Shown: positions 37,053 to 46,789, numbered from the stretch's first letter. The stretch is DNA of 64,000 nucleotides from Sinosporangium album (GCF_900100605.1 NZ_FNCN01000005.1:100828-164827), one strand, 5' to 3'. The notes: a model not told the origin generated them from the sequence alone. A program made the numbers and translations.

Positions 37053-37299
37053 CTCCGTGTGTCCGGGAAGGTTTCGCGATAATTTGACTGGCCGCTAGAA
37101 GTGCTGTCATCTCTTAACCGATTTTTGCGACCAACGTGTGACATTGAGGCGTACGGCAGCGCCTGGGCGCTTTGCCATGACTAGGGCTTTTTGTAACTCT
37201 GGGGAATTTTCATAGGTCGTCCTAGCATCTAGGCTGTGTAGCTGTGTTCTGGTTGTTCTGGTTGTTCTGGTTGTTCTGATCCATCGGCTGGGGGCCCGC
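37053..37299. other. Divergent promoter region of subtilase and icmA
   Basis: A comparatively AT-rich 247-nt gap with runs such as CTTTTTGTAACTC and AATTTTCATAGG. It should carry both promoters. I looked for a cobalamin riboswitch box ahead of icmA and saw none. The last 50 nt hold a 9-nt tandem repeat. Confidence 0.45.
37247..37278. repeat. 9-nt tandem repeat in the icmA leader
   Basis: TTCTGGTTG occurs three times without spacers (37247, 37256, 37265), followed by a partial TTCTG. It ends 21 nt before the icmA start codon, so it should be in the mRNA leader. Confidence 0.9.
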
Positions 37300-38973
37300 A
37301 TGGACGGCGGCGAGATCGCCCGCGCGCGCGTGCGCTGGCAGGCACGCTTCGACGCCGCGCCCATACGCGACGCGGACTTCACGACACTGTCCGGGTCCGA
37401 CGTCGACCCGGTGTACGGCCCGCCCGAGGGCGTGGACGACCCGCGTTTCGAGCGCATCGGCTGGCCGGGGGAGTTTCCGTACACGCGAGGCCTCTACGCC
37501 ACGGGCTACCGCGGACGCGGCTGGACGATCCGCCAGTTCGCGGGGTTCGGCAACGCCAGGCAGACGAACGAGCGCTACGCGATGATCCTGGCCGCCGGAG
37601 GCGGTGGGCTGTCCGTGGCCTTCGACATGCCCACGCTGATGGGCAGGGACTCCGATGACGCCCTCGCGCGGGGAGAGGTCGGGCACTGCGGGGTCGCGGT
37701 GGACTCGGCGGCCGACATGGACGTCCTCTTCGAGGGCATCCCGCTCGGCGACGTCACGACCTCGATGACGATCAGCGGCCCCGCCGTGCCCGTCTTCTGC
37801 ATGTATCTCGTGGCGGCCGAGCGTCAGGGGGCCGAGGTCGGGCGGCTCAACGGGACGCTTCAGACCGACATCTTCAAGGAGTACATCGCCCAGAAGGAGT
37901 GGCTGTTCGGGCCTAAGCCGCATTTGCGGCTTATCGGGGATTTGATGGAGTTCTGTGTCGTGAGAATCCCCGCCTACAAACCTCTCTCGGTCTCCGGTTA
38001 CCACATCCGCGAGGCGGGTGCCACGGCCGTGCAAGAACTCGCCTTCACGCTCGCCGACGGCTTCGGATATGTCGAACTCGGCCTGTCCCGCGGCCTTGAC
38101 ATCGACGTCTTCGCTCCGGGGCTGTCGTTCTTTTTCGACGCGCACATCGACTTTTTCGAGGAGATAGCCAAGTTCAGGGCCGCGCGGCGCATCTGGGCGC
38201 GCTGGATGAGGGACGTATATGGCGCACGCACCGCCAAAGCCCAGTGGCTCCGGTTCCACACCCAGACCGCCGGCGTGTCGCTGACCGCCCGGCAGCCGGA
38301 CAACAACGTCGTCCGTACCGCGGTCGAGGCCCTCGCCGCCGTCCTCGGCGGCACCAACTCCCTGCACACCAACGCCCTGGACGAGGTGCTGGCCCTCCCC
38401 TCGGAGAAGGCCGCCGAGATCGCCCTCAGAACCCAGCAGGTGCTCATGGAGGAGACCGGGGTCGTCAACGTCGCCGACCCTCTCGGCGGGGCCTGGTACG
38501 TCGAGGCACTCACCGACCGCCTGGAGGCCGAGGCGGAGGCGATCTTCCAGCGCATCCGCGACATGGGCGGCGACGGCACCATGACCTCGGGCATCCTGCG
38601 CGGCATCGAGGACGGGTGGTTCACCGGGGAGATCGCCGAGGCGGCGTTCCGCCACCAGCGCGAGGTGGAGAAGGGGCGCAAGCGCGTCGTCGGCGTCAAC
38701 TGCCACACCGCCACCGTCGAGGAACCCCTGGCGATCCTGCGCATCGGCCACGAGGTCGAGGCGGAGCAGCGGCGCGTCCTGGCCGACCGGCGGCGGTTGC
38801 GGGACGACACCGCGGTGCGTACGGCGCTCGCCCGCATGGCCGAGACGGCCCGCACGGAGGCCAACATGATCCCGTCGATGCTCGCCGCGGCCCGGGTCGA
38901 GGCCACGCTCGGGGAGATGTGCGACACGCTCAGGGGTGAGTGGGGCGAATATCGAGAACCCGCGTCCTTCTGA
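37300..38973 (+). CDS. icmA: Isobutyryl-CoA mutase large subunit
   Basis: B12-dependent mutase large subunit, 557 residues: a TIM-barrel substrate domain without the C-terminal B12-binding domain, so it needs a separate small subunit (IcmB). The sequence RGWTIRQFAGFGNA places Phe80 where methylmalonyl-CoA mutase has Tyr, and IFKEYIAQKEW places Gln198 where that enzyme has Arg. Both are the reported isobutyryl-CoA mutase specificity residues. It converts isobutyryl-CoA and butyryl-CoA, linking valine breakdown with fatty acids and polyketide precursors. No icmB is in the window. The region before the ATG contains GGGGG and a 9-nt repeat array. Confidence 0.93.
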   Translation: MDGGEIARARVRWQARFDAAPIRDADFTTLSGSDVDPVYGPPEGVDDPRFERIGWPGEFPYTRGLYATGYRGRGWTIRQFAGFGNARQTNERYAMILAAGGGGLSVAFDMPTLMGRDSDDALARGEVGHCGVAVDSAADMDVLFEGIPLGDVTTSMTISGPAVPVFCMYLVAAERQGAEVGRLNGTLQTDIFKEYIAQKEWLFGPKPHLRLIGDLMEFCVVRIPAYKPLSVSGYHIREAGATAVQELAFTLADGFGYVELGLSRGLDIDVFAPGLSFFFDAHIDFFEEIAKFRAARRIWARWMRDVYGARTAKAQWLRFHTQTAGVSLTARQPDNNVVRTAVEALAAVLGGTNSLHTNALDEVLALPSEKAAEIALRTQQVLMEETGVVNVADPLGGAWYVEALTDRLEAEAEAIFQRIRDMGGDGTMTSGILRGIEDGWFTGEIAEAAFRHQREVEKGRKRVVGVNCHTATVEEPLAILRIGHEVEAEQRRVLADRRRLRDDTAVRTALARMAETARTEANMIPSMLAAARVEATLGEMCDTLRGEWGEYREPASF

Positions 38974-39022
38974 AGTGCCCCACCAGGAGGGTGACGTGTC
39001 CCGGATACGGCAGGATGGAGGC

Positions 39023-39976
39023 ATGAGCCCAGCGGACTTCAAACGACCCGGATCGCTCTACGGTGCGGTGGACCTCGGAGCGCGGAAGCAGGCCCTGGAG
39101 GCGCAGGCCCGCCGTCAGGCCCAGGCCCAGGCCACACCGCCTGGAGGAGCCTCCCCGAGCGGTGCGGTGACCGTGATCGACGTCACCGACGACACCTTCC
39201 AAGCCGAAGTCGTTGAGCGTTCCATGCGCACACCGGTCGTCCTCGACCTGTGGGCGACCTGGTGCCAGCCCTGCAAGCAGCTCAGCCCCATCCTGGAGAA
39301 GCTCGCCGCCGAGGCCGGCGGCACGTGGGTGCTCGCCAAGGTCGATGTCGACGCCAACCCGCAGGTCAGCGGGGCGCTGCGCGTCCAGAGCGTCCCCACC
39401 GTGATGGCGATCTTCCAGGGGCAGGCCGTCACCGGCTTCCAGGGGGCGCTCCCCGAGGCACAGGTCCGCCAGTGGATCGACCAGTTGATGGAGGCCCTGG
39501 CGCAATACCTGAGCGGTGAGCCCGTCGCCGAAGGGGAAGAGCCCGGCGCCGCGCCCGAGGCGGCGGTCGACCCCGACATCCTCGCCGCTGAGAAGGCCAT
39601 CGACGACGGCGACCTGGCCGCCGCCCGCGCCGCCTACGAGAGGCTGCTGGCCCGCGCGCCCGGCAACGACGACGCCCGCATGGGCCTGGCCGCGGTCGGG
39701 CTCATCGAGCGCACCGAGGGGCTCGACCCCGCCGACGTCGCGCGCCGCGCCGCCGACCCGGGAGACATCGACGCCCAATGCCAGGCGGCCGACCTGGAGA
39801 TGCTCTCCGGTTCCGTCGAGGTCGCCTTCGACCGGCTCGTCGGCCTCGTCCGCCGCACCGCGGGCGACGACCGCGACCGCGTGCGCGTGCACCTTCTCGG
39901 ACTTTTCGAGGCTCTTCCCACAGAGGATCCCGCCGTCGGCACGGCCCGGCGGGCACTGGCCAGCGCCCTCTTCTGA
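39023..39976 (+). CDS. Thioredoxin-TPR protein, YbbN/CnoX-like
   Basis: A 317-residue protein. The first 48 residues are Gln/Ala-rich. A thioredoxin domain (50-160) has the redox motif WCQPC, with Cys81 and Cys84, in DLWATWCQPCKQLSP. The C-terminal 150 residues are helical with TPR-like repeats. The E. coli relative YbbN/CnoX is a chaperedoxin that protects proteins from oxidation. The intact CxxC suggests true oxidoreductase activity here. ATG 39023 follows GATGGAGG and lies 49 nt past icmA. Confidence 0.9.
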   Translation: MSPADFKRPGSLYGAVDLGARKQALEAQARRQAQAQATPPGGASPSGAVTVIDVTDDTFQAEVVERSMRTPVVLDLWATWCQPCKQLSPILEKLAAEAGGTWVLAKVDVDANPQVSGALRVQSVPTVMAIFQGQAVTGFQGALPEAQVRQWIDQLMEALAQYLSGEPVAEGEEPGAAPEAAVDPDILAAEKAIDDGDLAAARAAYERLLARAPGNDDARMGLAAVGLIERTEGLDPADVARRAADPGDIDAQCQAADLEMLSGSVEVAFDRLVGLVRRTAGDDRDRVRVHLLGLFEALPTEDPAVGTARRALASALF

Positions 39977-40294
39977 TCCGGCGCTCGCAGGTCGGCGCCC
40001 GGTCTCCCTGGGGGACCGGGCCCGTTCAGGCTCGTTCCAGGGGCCGCTGGCTCGTTCCAGGGGCCGTTCCAGGTTCGTTCCAGAGGTTCGGGGCGGGACA
40101 AGAGCCGGGAAATGCGTGTGGTTTGGGGAGGTTTCGTATGGATTGGGTCACATGAGGGGGTGTAAACCTAGGTGTAGAGGCCGGGTCTTGGCGTCGCACG
40201 CCGGTGAAGTGGGCAGTTGGGGCATTGTCACTGGGTGGGGGGTGGCACGATGGAAGCATCCCGAAGCAAGGTCAGGCGCGAAGGAGCGTTGACT
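39977..40294. other. 318-nt gap upstream of malic enzyme, with 20-nt repeat
   Basis: It holds two direct copies of GGCTCGTTCCAGGGGCCG at 40029 and 40049 (20-nt period), followed by degenerate GTTCCAG words to about 40090. A less GC-rich stretch at 40110-40160 is the likely promoter of the malic enzyme gene. No coding sequence is supported. Confidence 0.6.
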
Positions 40295-41704
<1,410 letters not shown>

Positions 41705-41828
41705 TCTGGAGGCCCTCAAGCTCCGATCAGTGTCACGTAGAGTTCACAATCAGACTCATCACGTGACATAGGGGTGGCTTGTGAGGGGCCGGGAGATTTT
41801 CTTCCTCCGGACCCATCATCATGGAGTC

Positions 41829-42407
41829 ATGGCGGAGGCGATCTACGTCGGAGGGCTCCTGGTGGCGACACCCCGGCTCGACGACCCCAACTTCCGGCGT
41901 AGCGTGGTGCTGATCCTGGAGCACGACCGGACCGGCGGCACCCTGGGCGTGGTGTTGAACCGGCCGAGCGACGTCTCGGTCCTCCAGGTGCTGCCGGTGT
42001 GGGACGACCTGGTCACCGGACCGGCCGTGCTCTTCCAGGGCGGGCCGGTGCAGACCGACAGCGCGCTCGCGCTCGCGGCGGTCCCCAGCGGCGGCGAGCC
42101 GCTGGGCTGGCGGCGACTCCACGCCGCCACGCCCGCGGTGTCCCGTCTCGGTACGGTGGACCTCGACGCGCCACCCGAGATCCTGGCCGGCGAGATCGCG
42201 CAGATGCGCATCTTCGCGGGCTACGCGGGGTGGAATTCCGGACAGTTGGAGGAGGAGATCCGGGAGGGGGCGTGGTATGTCGTGGAGGCCGATCCCGCCG
42301 ACACCTTCTACGACGACCCCGGCTCGCTGTGGCGGGCGGTCCTGCGGCGCCAGCCCGGCGAGCTCGCCTTTGTCGCCACGTGTCCGGACGACCCCTCGCA
42401 GAACTGA
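41829..42407 (+). CDS. YqgE/AlgH family protein (UPF0301)
   Basis: A 192-residue single-domain protein. Family marks are GGLLVATPRLDDPNFRRSVV near 8, GTLGVVLNRPS near 42, FQGGPVQTDSAL near 75 and FAGYAGWNSGQLEEEI near 130. The biochemical role of the family is unsettled. ATG 41829 (MAEAIYVGG) was chosen; an earlier in-frame start adds 16 unrelated residues. Confidence 0.92.
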   Translation: MAEAIYVGGLLVATPRLDDPNFRRSVVLILEHDRTGGTLGVVLNRPSDVSVLQVLPVWDDLVTGPAVLFQGGPVQTDSALALAAVPSGGEPLGWRRLHAATPAVSRLGTVDLDAPPEILAGEIAQMRIFAGYAGWNSGQLEEEIREGAWYVVEADPADTFYDDPGSLWRAVLRRQPGELAFVATCPDDPSQN

Positions 42408-42470
42408 GCAGGACTGAGCAGGACTGCGCGGAACTCGGCAGAACTCGGCAGAGCGGAGCTGCACGGAACC
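42408..42470. repeat. 10-nt-period degenerate repeats after the YqgE gene
   Basis: Direct repeats of ACTGAGCAGG (two copies) grade into AACTCGGCAG (two copies) and related words, all with a period close to 10 nt, in the gap between the YqgE gene and the convergent tetR gene. Confidence 0.7.
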
Positions 42471-42528
42471 GAACGAGGGGCCGGGCGGGAAGCGGGAAAG
42501 CCGGAGAGCGGGGGAGCGGGCGGTCGGG

Positions 42529-43164
42529 TCAGGAAGGTCTGGTGAGGTCGTCCCAGCCGGGAACGAGTGACCGCTCCAAGAACACCATGGCGGATTCACT
42601 CACGGCGACCAGGTCCTTGGCGTTCGTGAGCTCGCGATGCTGGCACTCGAAGGCGACTCGGAGAGTCGTCGACAGCAGTGCGACGATCATCATCGGACGG
42701 ATGTCGCACGTGAGCTCGACCCCCTGGCGCCGGGCGATCTCCTCGGCCATGCGGCGTTCCATGGCATACGTCCTGGAGGAGGCCCTGCCCACCAGGCTCG
42801 GAGTCGCGTCAAGTAGCCTTCGGGTGCGCAACATGCGCTGCGTGTCCTCGGGGGTGGCGTCCTCGACGGCCTTGAGCGACTTGCGGAACGCGTGCTTGAG
42901 CGAGGCGAACGGGAGTTCGTCCGAAGGGCGCGTGGCCAGCTCCGCCAGAATCCTCATCTCGTTCTCGAAGACGTAGTGCAGCGCCAGGTCTTCCTTGGTG
43001 GCGAAGTACCGGAAGAACGTGCGCGGTGAGACGTCCGCGGCGGCGGCGATCTGGTCGATCGTGGTCGCCTCGTAGCCCTGCGCCAGGAAGAGCTCCAGGC
43101 CGGCGTCGATGAGGGCCAGGCGAGTTCTCTGCTTCTTACGCTCGCGGAGGCCGGGCTGATGCAT
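42529..43164 (-). CDS. TetR family regulator of the adjacent MFS exporter
   Basis: A 211-residue protein. The N-terminal helix-turn-helix includes ATTIDQIAAAADVSPRTFFRYFATKEDL. The ligand domain (about 70-211) has the MftR/TetR_C-like segment with TRRLLDATPSL. ATG 43164 follows GGGGTGACAGCG. It is divergent from an efflux pump, the classical repressor-exporter arrangement, and palindromes lie between them. Confidence 0.9.
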   Translation of the reverse strand: MHQPGLRERKKQRTRLALIDAGLELFLAQGYEATTIDQIAAAADVSPRTFFRYFATKEDLALHYVFENEMRILAELATRPSDELPFASLKHAFRKSLKAVEDATPEDTQRMLRTRRLLDATPSLVGRASSRTYAMERRMAEEIARRQGVELTCDIRPMMIVALLSTTLRVAFECQHRELTNAKDLVAVSESAMVFLERSLVPGWDDLTRPS

Positions 43165-43232
43165 CGCTGTCACCCCCTATGTGGATAATAGTCACATACT
43201 GCCACAAGGCGTACCGTGACTTAATAAATTGG

Positions 43233-43261
43233 TTGCCATGTGGCAGAGACTGCCATAAGTT
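43233..43261 (+). promoter_or_regulatory. Promoter of the MFS gene overlapping TetR operator candidates
   Basis: Overlapping inverted repeats TGCCA-TG-TGGCA (43234-43245) and TGGCAG-AGA-CTGCCA (43241-43255) lie in the AT-rich divergent region. A -35-like TTGCCA (43233-43238) and a -10-like TAAGTT (43256-43261) with 17-nt spacing flank them, so a bound repressor would block the MFS promoter. A further CTGCCA half-site is at 43199-43204, nearer the tetR start. Confidence 0.55.
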
Positions 43262-43361
43262 ACCTACACTCTTTGTAGTGAGACGTCCGCCCTGTCCTGC
43301 CTTGAGGTGGTCGGCGGAGCCTCCATGCCTACGGCACACCACTCGAACAGGGGGACCCCCA

Positions 43362-44951
43362 ATGGCCCACGCGAAAACGGTGGCCACGCCACCACCTGAC
43401 TCCGGCGCTAGACGCAAAGGCCAAGGACATCCCTGGCTGACCCTGCTCGCGGTCGCACTGGGCGTGATCATGGTCATGCTCGACGGCACCGTCGTCGGCA
43501 TCGCCAGCCCCGTCATCGCCAAGGAACTCGGCGCCTCCCTCCAGGACCTCCAGTGGGTCACCAGCGGTTATCTGCTCGCCCTGGCGGTCTTCCTCATCAC
43601 CGCCGGCAAGCTGGGCGACATCTTCGGCCATAAGCGGATCTTCGTCATTGGCATCGTCGGGTTCACCCTGACCTCGCTGGCGATCGGTCTGTCCGGCTCC
43701 ATCGAATGGCTCATCGCCTTCCGCATCGCCCAGGGCCTGTTCGGCGCGCTACTCCAGCCCGCCGCCCTCGCGCTGCTGCGCGCCGCCTTCCCGGCCGAGC
43801 GGCTGAACATGGCGATCGGCATCTGGGGTGCCGCCATCGGTGTGTCCAGCGCGGCGGGCCCGATCGTGGGCGGCGTCCTCGTGGAGAACGTGAGCTGGCA
43901 GTCGGTCTTCTTCATCAACATCCCGGTCGGCATCATCGCCCTCGCGGTCGCCCTCTGGATCATCAAGGAGAACAAGGCCGCCACGGTCTCGCGGATCGAC
44001 TGGCTCGGCGTCGTGCTGCTGTCGGTCGCCATGTTCTGCCTGGTGTGGGCCATCATCAAGGCGCCGGAGTACGGCTGGGGCGACACCAAGACGCTGGCCT
44101 TCCTCGGCGCGACCGTCGTCCTGGGCGCGGCGTTCGTCTTCTGGCAGTCGAAGGCGGCCGAGCCGCTCCTCCCGCTGGGGCTGTTCCGCAACGTCTCGGT
44201 CTCGGTCGGCACCGTGCTGATGATGCTCATGGCGTTCGGCATGATGGGCGCGATGTTCTTCCTCACGTTCTACTTCCAGGGCGTGCATGGTCTGTCCCCG
44301 CTTGACGCGGGTCTGCGGATGATGCCCATGAGTGCGGGCATGATCGTCGCCTCTCCGCTGGCGGGCTTCGCCATCAGCAAGCTCGGCCCCCGGGTCACGA
44401 TCGCGGCGGGCATGCTGGTCACCGCCCTCGCGATGTTCCTCCTCTCGAACCTGACGATCGATACGGGTTACTGGGCCACGGCTCTGCCGTTCGCCCTGCT
44501 GGCCTTCGGCCTGTCCCCCGTCATGGTCGGCGCGACCGAGATCATCGTGGGGAACGCGCCGGTCGAGCTCAGCGGTGTGGCCTCCGGCATGCAGCAGTCG
44601 GCCATGCAGATCGGCGGCACCATGGGCACGGCGATTCTCGGCGCGATGATGGCCGCCACCGTGGGCAACTCCCTGCCGACGCGCTTCGCCGAGGCCGGTC
44701 TCCCCGCACTTCCTCCCGAGCAGGCCGAGATGATGCAGAGCGCCGTGTCCACCGGCATGGTGCCTCCCTCGGCGCCCGGCACCCCGCAGACGGTCGTGGA
44801 CGCCATCACCAACGCCTCGCACCTGGCCTTCATGGACGGGCTCGAGTTCGCCTTCATCGTCAGCACGGGTGTGGCCATCGTGTCCGCACTGCTCGCCCTG
44901 ATGGTCAAGGCCGGACGCAAGAGCGACGGTCCGACGGTGCACGTGGGCTGA
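43362..44951 (+). CDS. MFS multidrug exporter, DHA2 (EmrB/QacA) type
   Basis: Drug:proton antiporter of 529 residues with about 14 membrane helices. Motif D1 is in MLDGTVVGIASPVIAKEL, motif A in GKLGDIFGHKR, motif C in IGVSSAAGPIVGG. ATG 43362 has AGGGGGA upstream. The divergent TetR gene is its probable repressor, and two hairpins follow its stop. Substrate unknown. Confidence 0.93.
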   Translation: MAHAKTVATPPPDSGARRKGQGHPWLTLLAVALGVIMVMLDGTVVGIASPVIAKELGASLQDLQWVTSGYLLALAVFLITAGKLGDIFGHKRIFVIGIVGFTLTSLAIGLSGSIEWLIAFRIAQGLFGALLQPAALALLRAAFPAERLNMAIGIWGAAIGVSSAAGPIVGGVLVENVSWQSVFFINIPVGIIALAVALWIIKENKAATVSRIDWLGVVLLSVAMFCLVWAIIKAPEYGWGDTKTLAFLGATVVLGAAFVFWQSKAAEPLLPLGLFRNVSVSVGTVLMMLMAFGMMGAMFFLTFYFQGVHGLSPLDAGLRMMPMSAGMIVASPLAGFAISKLGPRVTIAAGMLVTALAMFLLSNLTIDTGYWATALPFALLAFGLSPVMVGATEIIVGNAPVELSGVASGMQQSAMQIGGTMGTAILGAMMAATVGNSLPTRFAEAGLPALPPEQAEMMQSAVSTGMVPPSAPGTPQTVVDAITNASHLAFMDGLEFAFIVSTGVAIVSALLALMVKAGRKSDGPTVHVG

Positions 44952-44955
44952 TCTG

Positions 44956-44978
44956 ATCCGCGGGGCGACCCCGCGGAT
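44956..44978. terminator. First terminator after the MFS gene
   Basis: A 10-bp perfect stem ATCCGCGGGG (44956-44965) / CCCCGCGGAT (44969-44978) with a CGA loop, immediately after the MFS stop. Confidence 0.65.
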
Positions 44979-44991
44979 TCCGTGCACTCCT

Positions 44992-45026
44992 GTGGTCTCC
45001 GCCCTCGGCACGAGGGCGGAGACCAC
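44992..45026. terminator. Second, strong convergent terminator
   Basis: A 16-bp perfect stem (44992-45007 pairs with 45011-45026) with a 3-nt GCA loop, followed by GGTTTT on the plus strand. It lies between the convergent MFS and GH5-like genes and suits both. Confidence 0.8.
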
Positions 45027-45045
45027 GGTTTTGAGCGGGTCTGGG

Positions 45046-46668
45046 CTATGAGCGGGTCACGGTGAGGGTGTGCACGGGCACCGAGGGGTCGGTGGTCACG
45101 GAGAGCACCCTGCGGGCCGGATCCCACCGCGACACGGTCGAGGCGGCCGAGGCCGTGAGCGTGCCGCCCTCGGGGAAGTCCCCCGGCGGCAGGTAGATCT
45201 CCGTGTCCCCGCTGATCCGCCGGTCCGAGCGCAGGCGCACAGTGACGCGTCCCCGTTCCACTCGCACGAGCTCCGGGACGCCGGCCACCGCCCTTGGATA
45301 GGCCCGTGCGAGGGCATGCTCGCCGGTGGTCCTCTCCGCGGTGCTCTCCTCGGCTTCCCTGTCGGCCGTGTACGGCCGGAGCCCGCTGGGAGGGTTCGGC
45401 CTGTAGAGGCGTCCCATGCCGGATTCATCGGTCATGTTAAGAACTTTCTCCACAAAGGCCGCTGCTCCGGGGCGCGCCATGTCCACGCCGAACTCTCCCA
45501 GGACCACGGGCGCGTTGAGGCGTTCCGCCGTACGAAGCGTGTTGTCCCGCCACCAGGCCAGCGTCTGATCGGTCCAGGCGCGCGCGGTGCCCGTGTAGTC
45601 CGTGCCCAGGCTCAGCGGCGGCGGGTGGAGGTGGGGTGCCAGGCCGATGCGGGGCTCCCCCCGGCGCGGGTCGTCGACGGCGGGCAACCCGGACGGAAGC
45701 CCCCAGGTGACGCCGCCCGGCTGCGGCTCCAGGAAGATCCAACTGTCGGGGTCCACCGTACGGATCTCCTCGACGCACAGCCGGTAGAGCGCGGCGAGAG
45801 GGCCCCGTTCGAAGGCCGGACCCGCGAGAGACCCGCGCGGGGGGTGGTCCATCAGGTCGTAACCGAGCACCCCCGGCTCACGGGCGACGCGGGCGGCGAC
45901 GGCCCGCCAGGCCCGCGCGTAGCGCCGCGTCAGGTCGGAATCGGCGTCGGCGCTCGTCCAGAAGTCGTCGACGGCGCGGAGCCGCCGCCATTGCTCGGGT
46001 ACGGCCATGCCTGGAACAGGCGCGCTGTCACTGTTCACGCCTGCTTGGCGCGACGCGATGCCGGCACCTGGCAGGGCGCCGTCCCGGGGGGCGCCGTCCG
46101 GGGGGGCGCCGTCCGGGGGGGCGCCGTCCGGGGGGGCGCCGTCCGGGAGATCGCCGTCCGGGAGGACAGGGGCAGGGAGGCCGTGCCGCATGTCCAGGAT
46201 GACGTGGTAGCCCTGTCGGCCATACCACGCGACATGTTCGGCCACTTTGTTCAGATATTTCGTGTCATAGAAGTCGGGGGAGGGTTCTACGGCGCCCCAC
46301 CGCAATGGGAGCCTGACAACGTTGGCCCCGAGGTCCCGCCTTTCCTGCTCCTGCTCCGAGTCGCGCTTGCCCACGGCCGCGCCGCCGCCGGCATCGACGA
46401 TGCCCCGCTCCGCTGTACCCGCCCCCGCTGTGCCCCACTCCGCTGTGCCCGCCTCCACGATGTCCGGCGTGACGGCGCCCGGCTCGGTGGCGCCCGGCTC
46501 GGCGACGTCTGCGCCGAGGAAGCCGTGCAGCGTGAGCGCCCTGCCGAGATCGTCGGTCACGAACCGCGGCGCGCGCTGCGGAGGCTCACCCCGCGCGGCG
46601 GCGATCAGGGCGCCATTGGCCGCCAGAGCCACTGCGGAGGCAAGGATGACCCATATGGAACGCTTCAT
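45046..46668 (-). CDS. GH5-like (endoglycoceramidase-type) protein with altered catalytic residues
   Basis: A 540-residue secreted or anchored protein with an N-terminal hydrophobic segment (KRSIWVILASAVALAANGALIAA). The glycosidase-like TIM barrel is recognisable: GANVVRLPLRW, YHVILDMRHG, VLGYDLM near 268, VVLGEFGVD, and a C-terminal ALARAYPRAVAGVP domain. The acid/base site reads LMDHP (Asp274-His275) where the family has LMNEP; the usual DMHQD is DMRHG, and H-x-Y appears as HLH. The nucleophile Glu392 in GEFG is kept. Two low-complexity insertions occur, one a five-residue PDGAP tandem array. ATG 46668 is chosen, with GGAGG 13 nt upstream. It may be an inactive or repurposed glycosidase. 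Confidence 0.82.
   Translation of the reverse strand: MKRSIWVILASAVALAANGALIAAARGEPPQRAPRFVTDDLGRALTLHGFLGADVAEPGATEPGAVTPDIVEAGTAEWGTAGAGTAERGIVDAGGGAAVGKRDSEQEQERRDLGANVVRLPLRWGAVEPSPDFYDTKYLNKVAEHVAWYGRQGYHVILDMRHGLPAPVLPDGDLPDGAPPDGAPPDGAPPDGAPRDGALPGAGIASRQAGVNSDSAPVPGMAVPEQWRRLRAVDDFWTSADADSDLTRRYARAWRAVAARVAREPGVLGYDLMDHPPRGSLAGPAFERGPLAALYRLCVEEIRTVDPDSWIFLEPQPGGVTWGLPSGLPAVDDPRRGEPRIGLAPHLHPPPLSLGTDYTGTARAWTDQTLAWWRDNTLRTAERLNAPVVLGEFGVDMARPGAAAFVEKVLNMTDESGMGRLYRPNPPSGLRPYTADREAEESTAERTTGEHALARAYPRAVAGVPELVRVERGRVTVRLRSDRRISGDTEIYLPPGDFPEGGTLTASAASTVSRWDPARRVLSVTTDPSVPVHTLTVTRS
46076..46165 (-). repeat. Six-copy 15-bp in-frame repeat in the GH5-like gene
   Basis: Six contiguous 15-bp units of GCGCCGTCCGGGGGG type from 46076; the three at 46091, 46106 and 46121 are identical. 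They encode PDGAP-type pentapeptides on the minus strand and lie in a loop of the barrel following strand 3. Confidence 0.92.
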
Positions 46669-46789
46669 GGCGGTGACCGCGCCTCCCGAGGCATACAGGA
46701 TCGTGCATGGCATTGCTGTGTTCGCGCGAGAAGGGCGGAGAGCAAACTCCTGCTTTCCTGCAATGGCGCCTAGCGTTAACTTGCCTATC

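Noticed and set aside
35247-37082. A 611-codon plus-strand ORF opposite the subtilase
   Set aside because: The minus strand has a signal peptide and a full Asp-His-Ser triad. The plus-strand translation is Gly/Val/Arg-rich without domains.
37053-37299. Cobalamin riboswitch ahead of the B12-dependent icmA
   Set aside because: No B12-box-like consensus or conserved core pairing could be seen in the 247-nt leader.
46076-46165. Possible CRISPR-like array
   Set aside because: Units are contiguous 15-mers without spacers and are in frame with a protein. No cas genes occur in the window.
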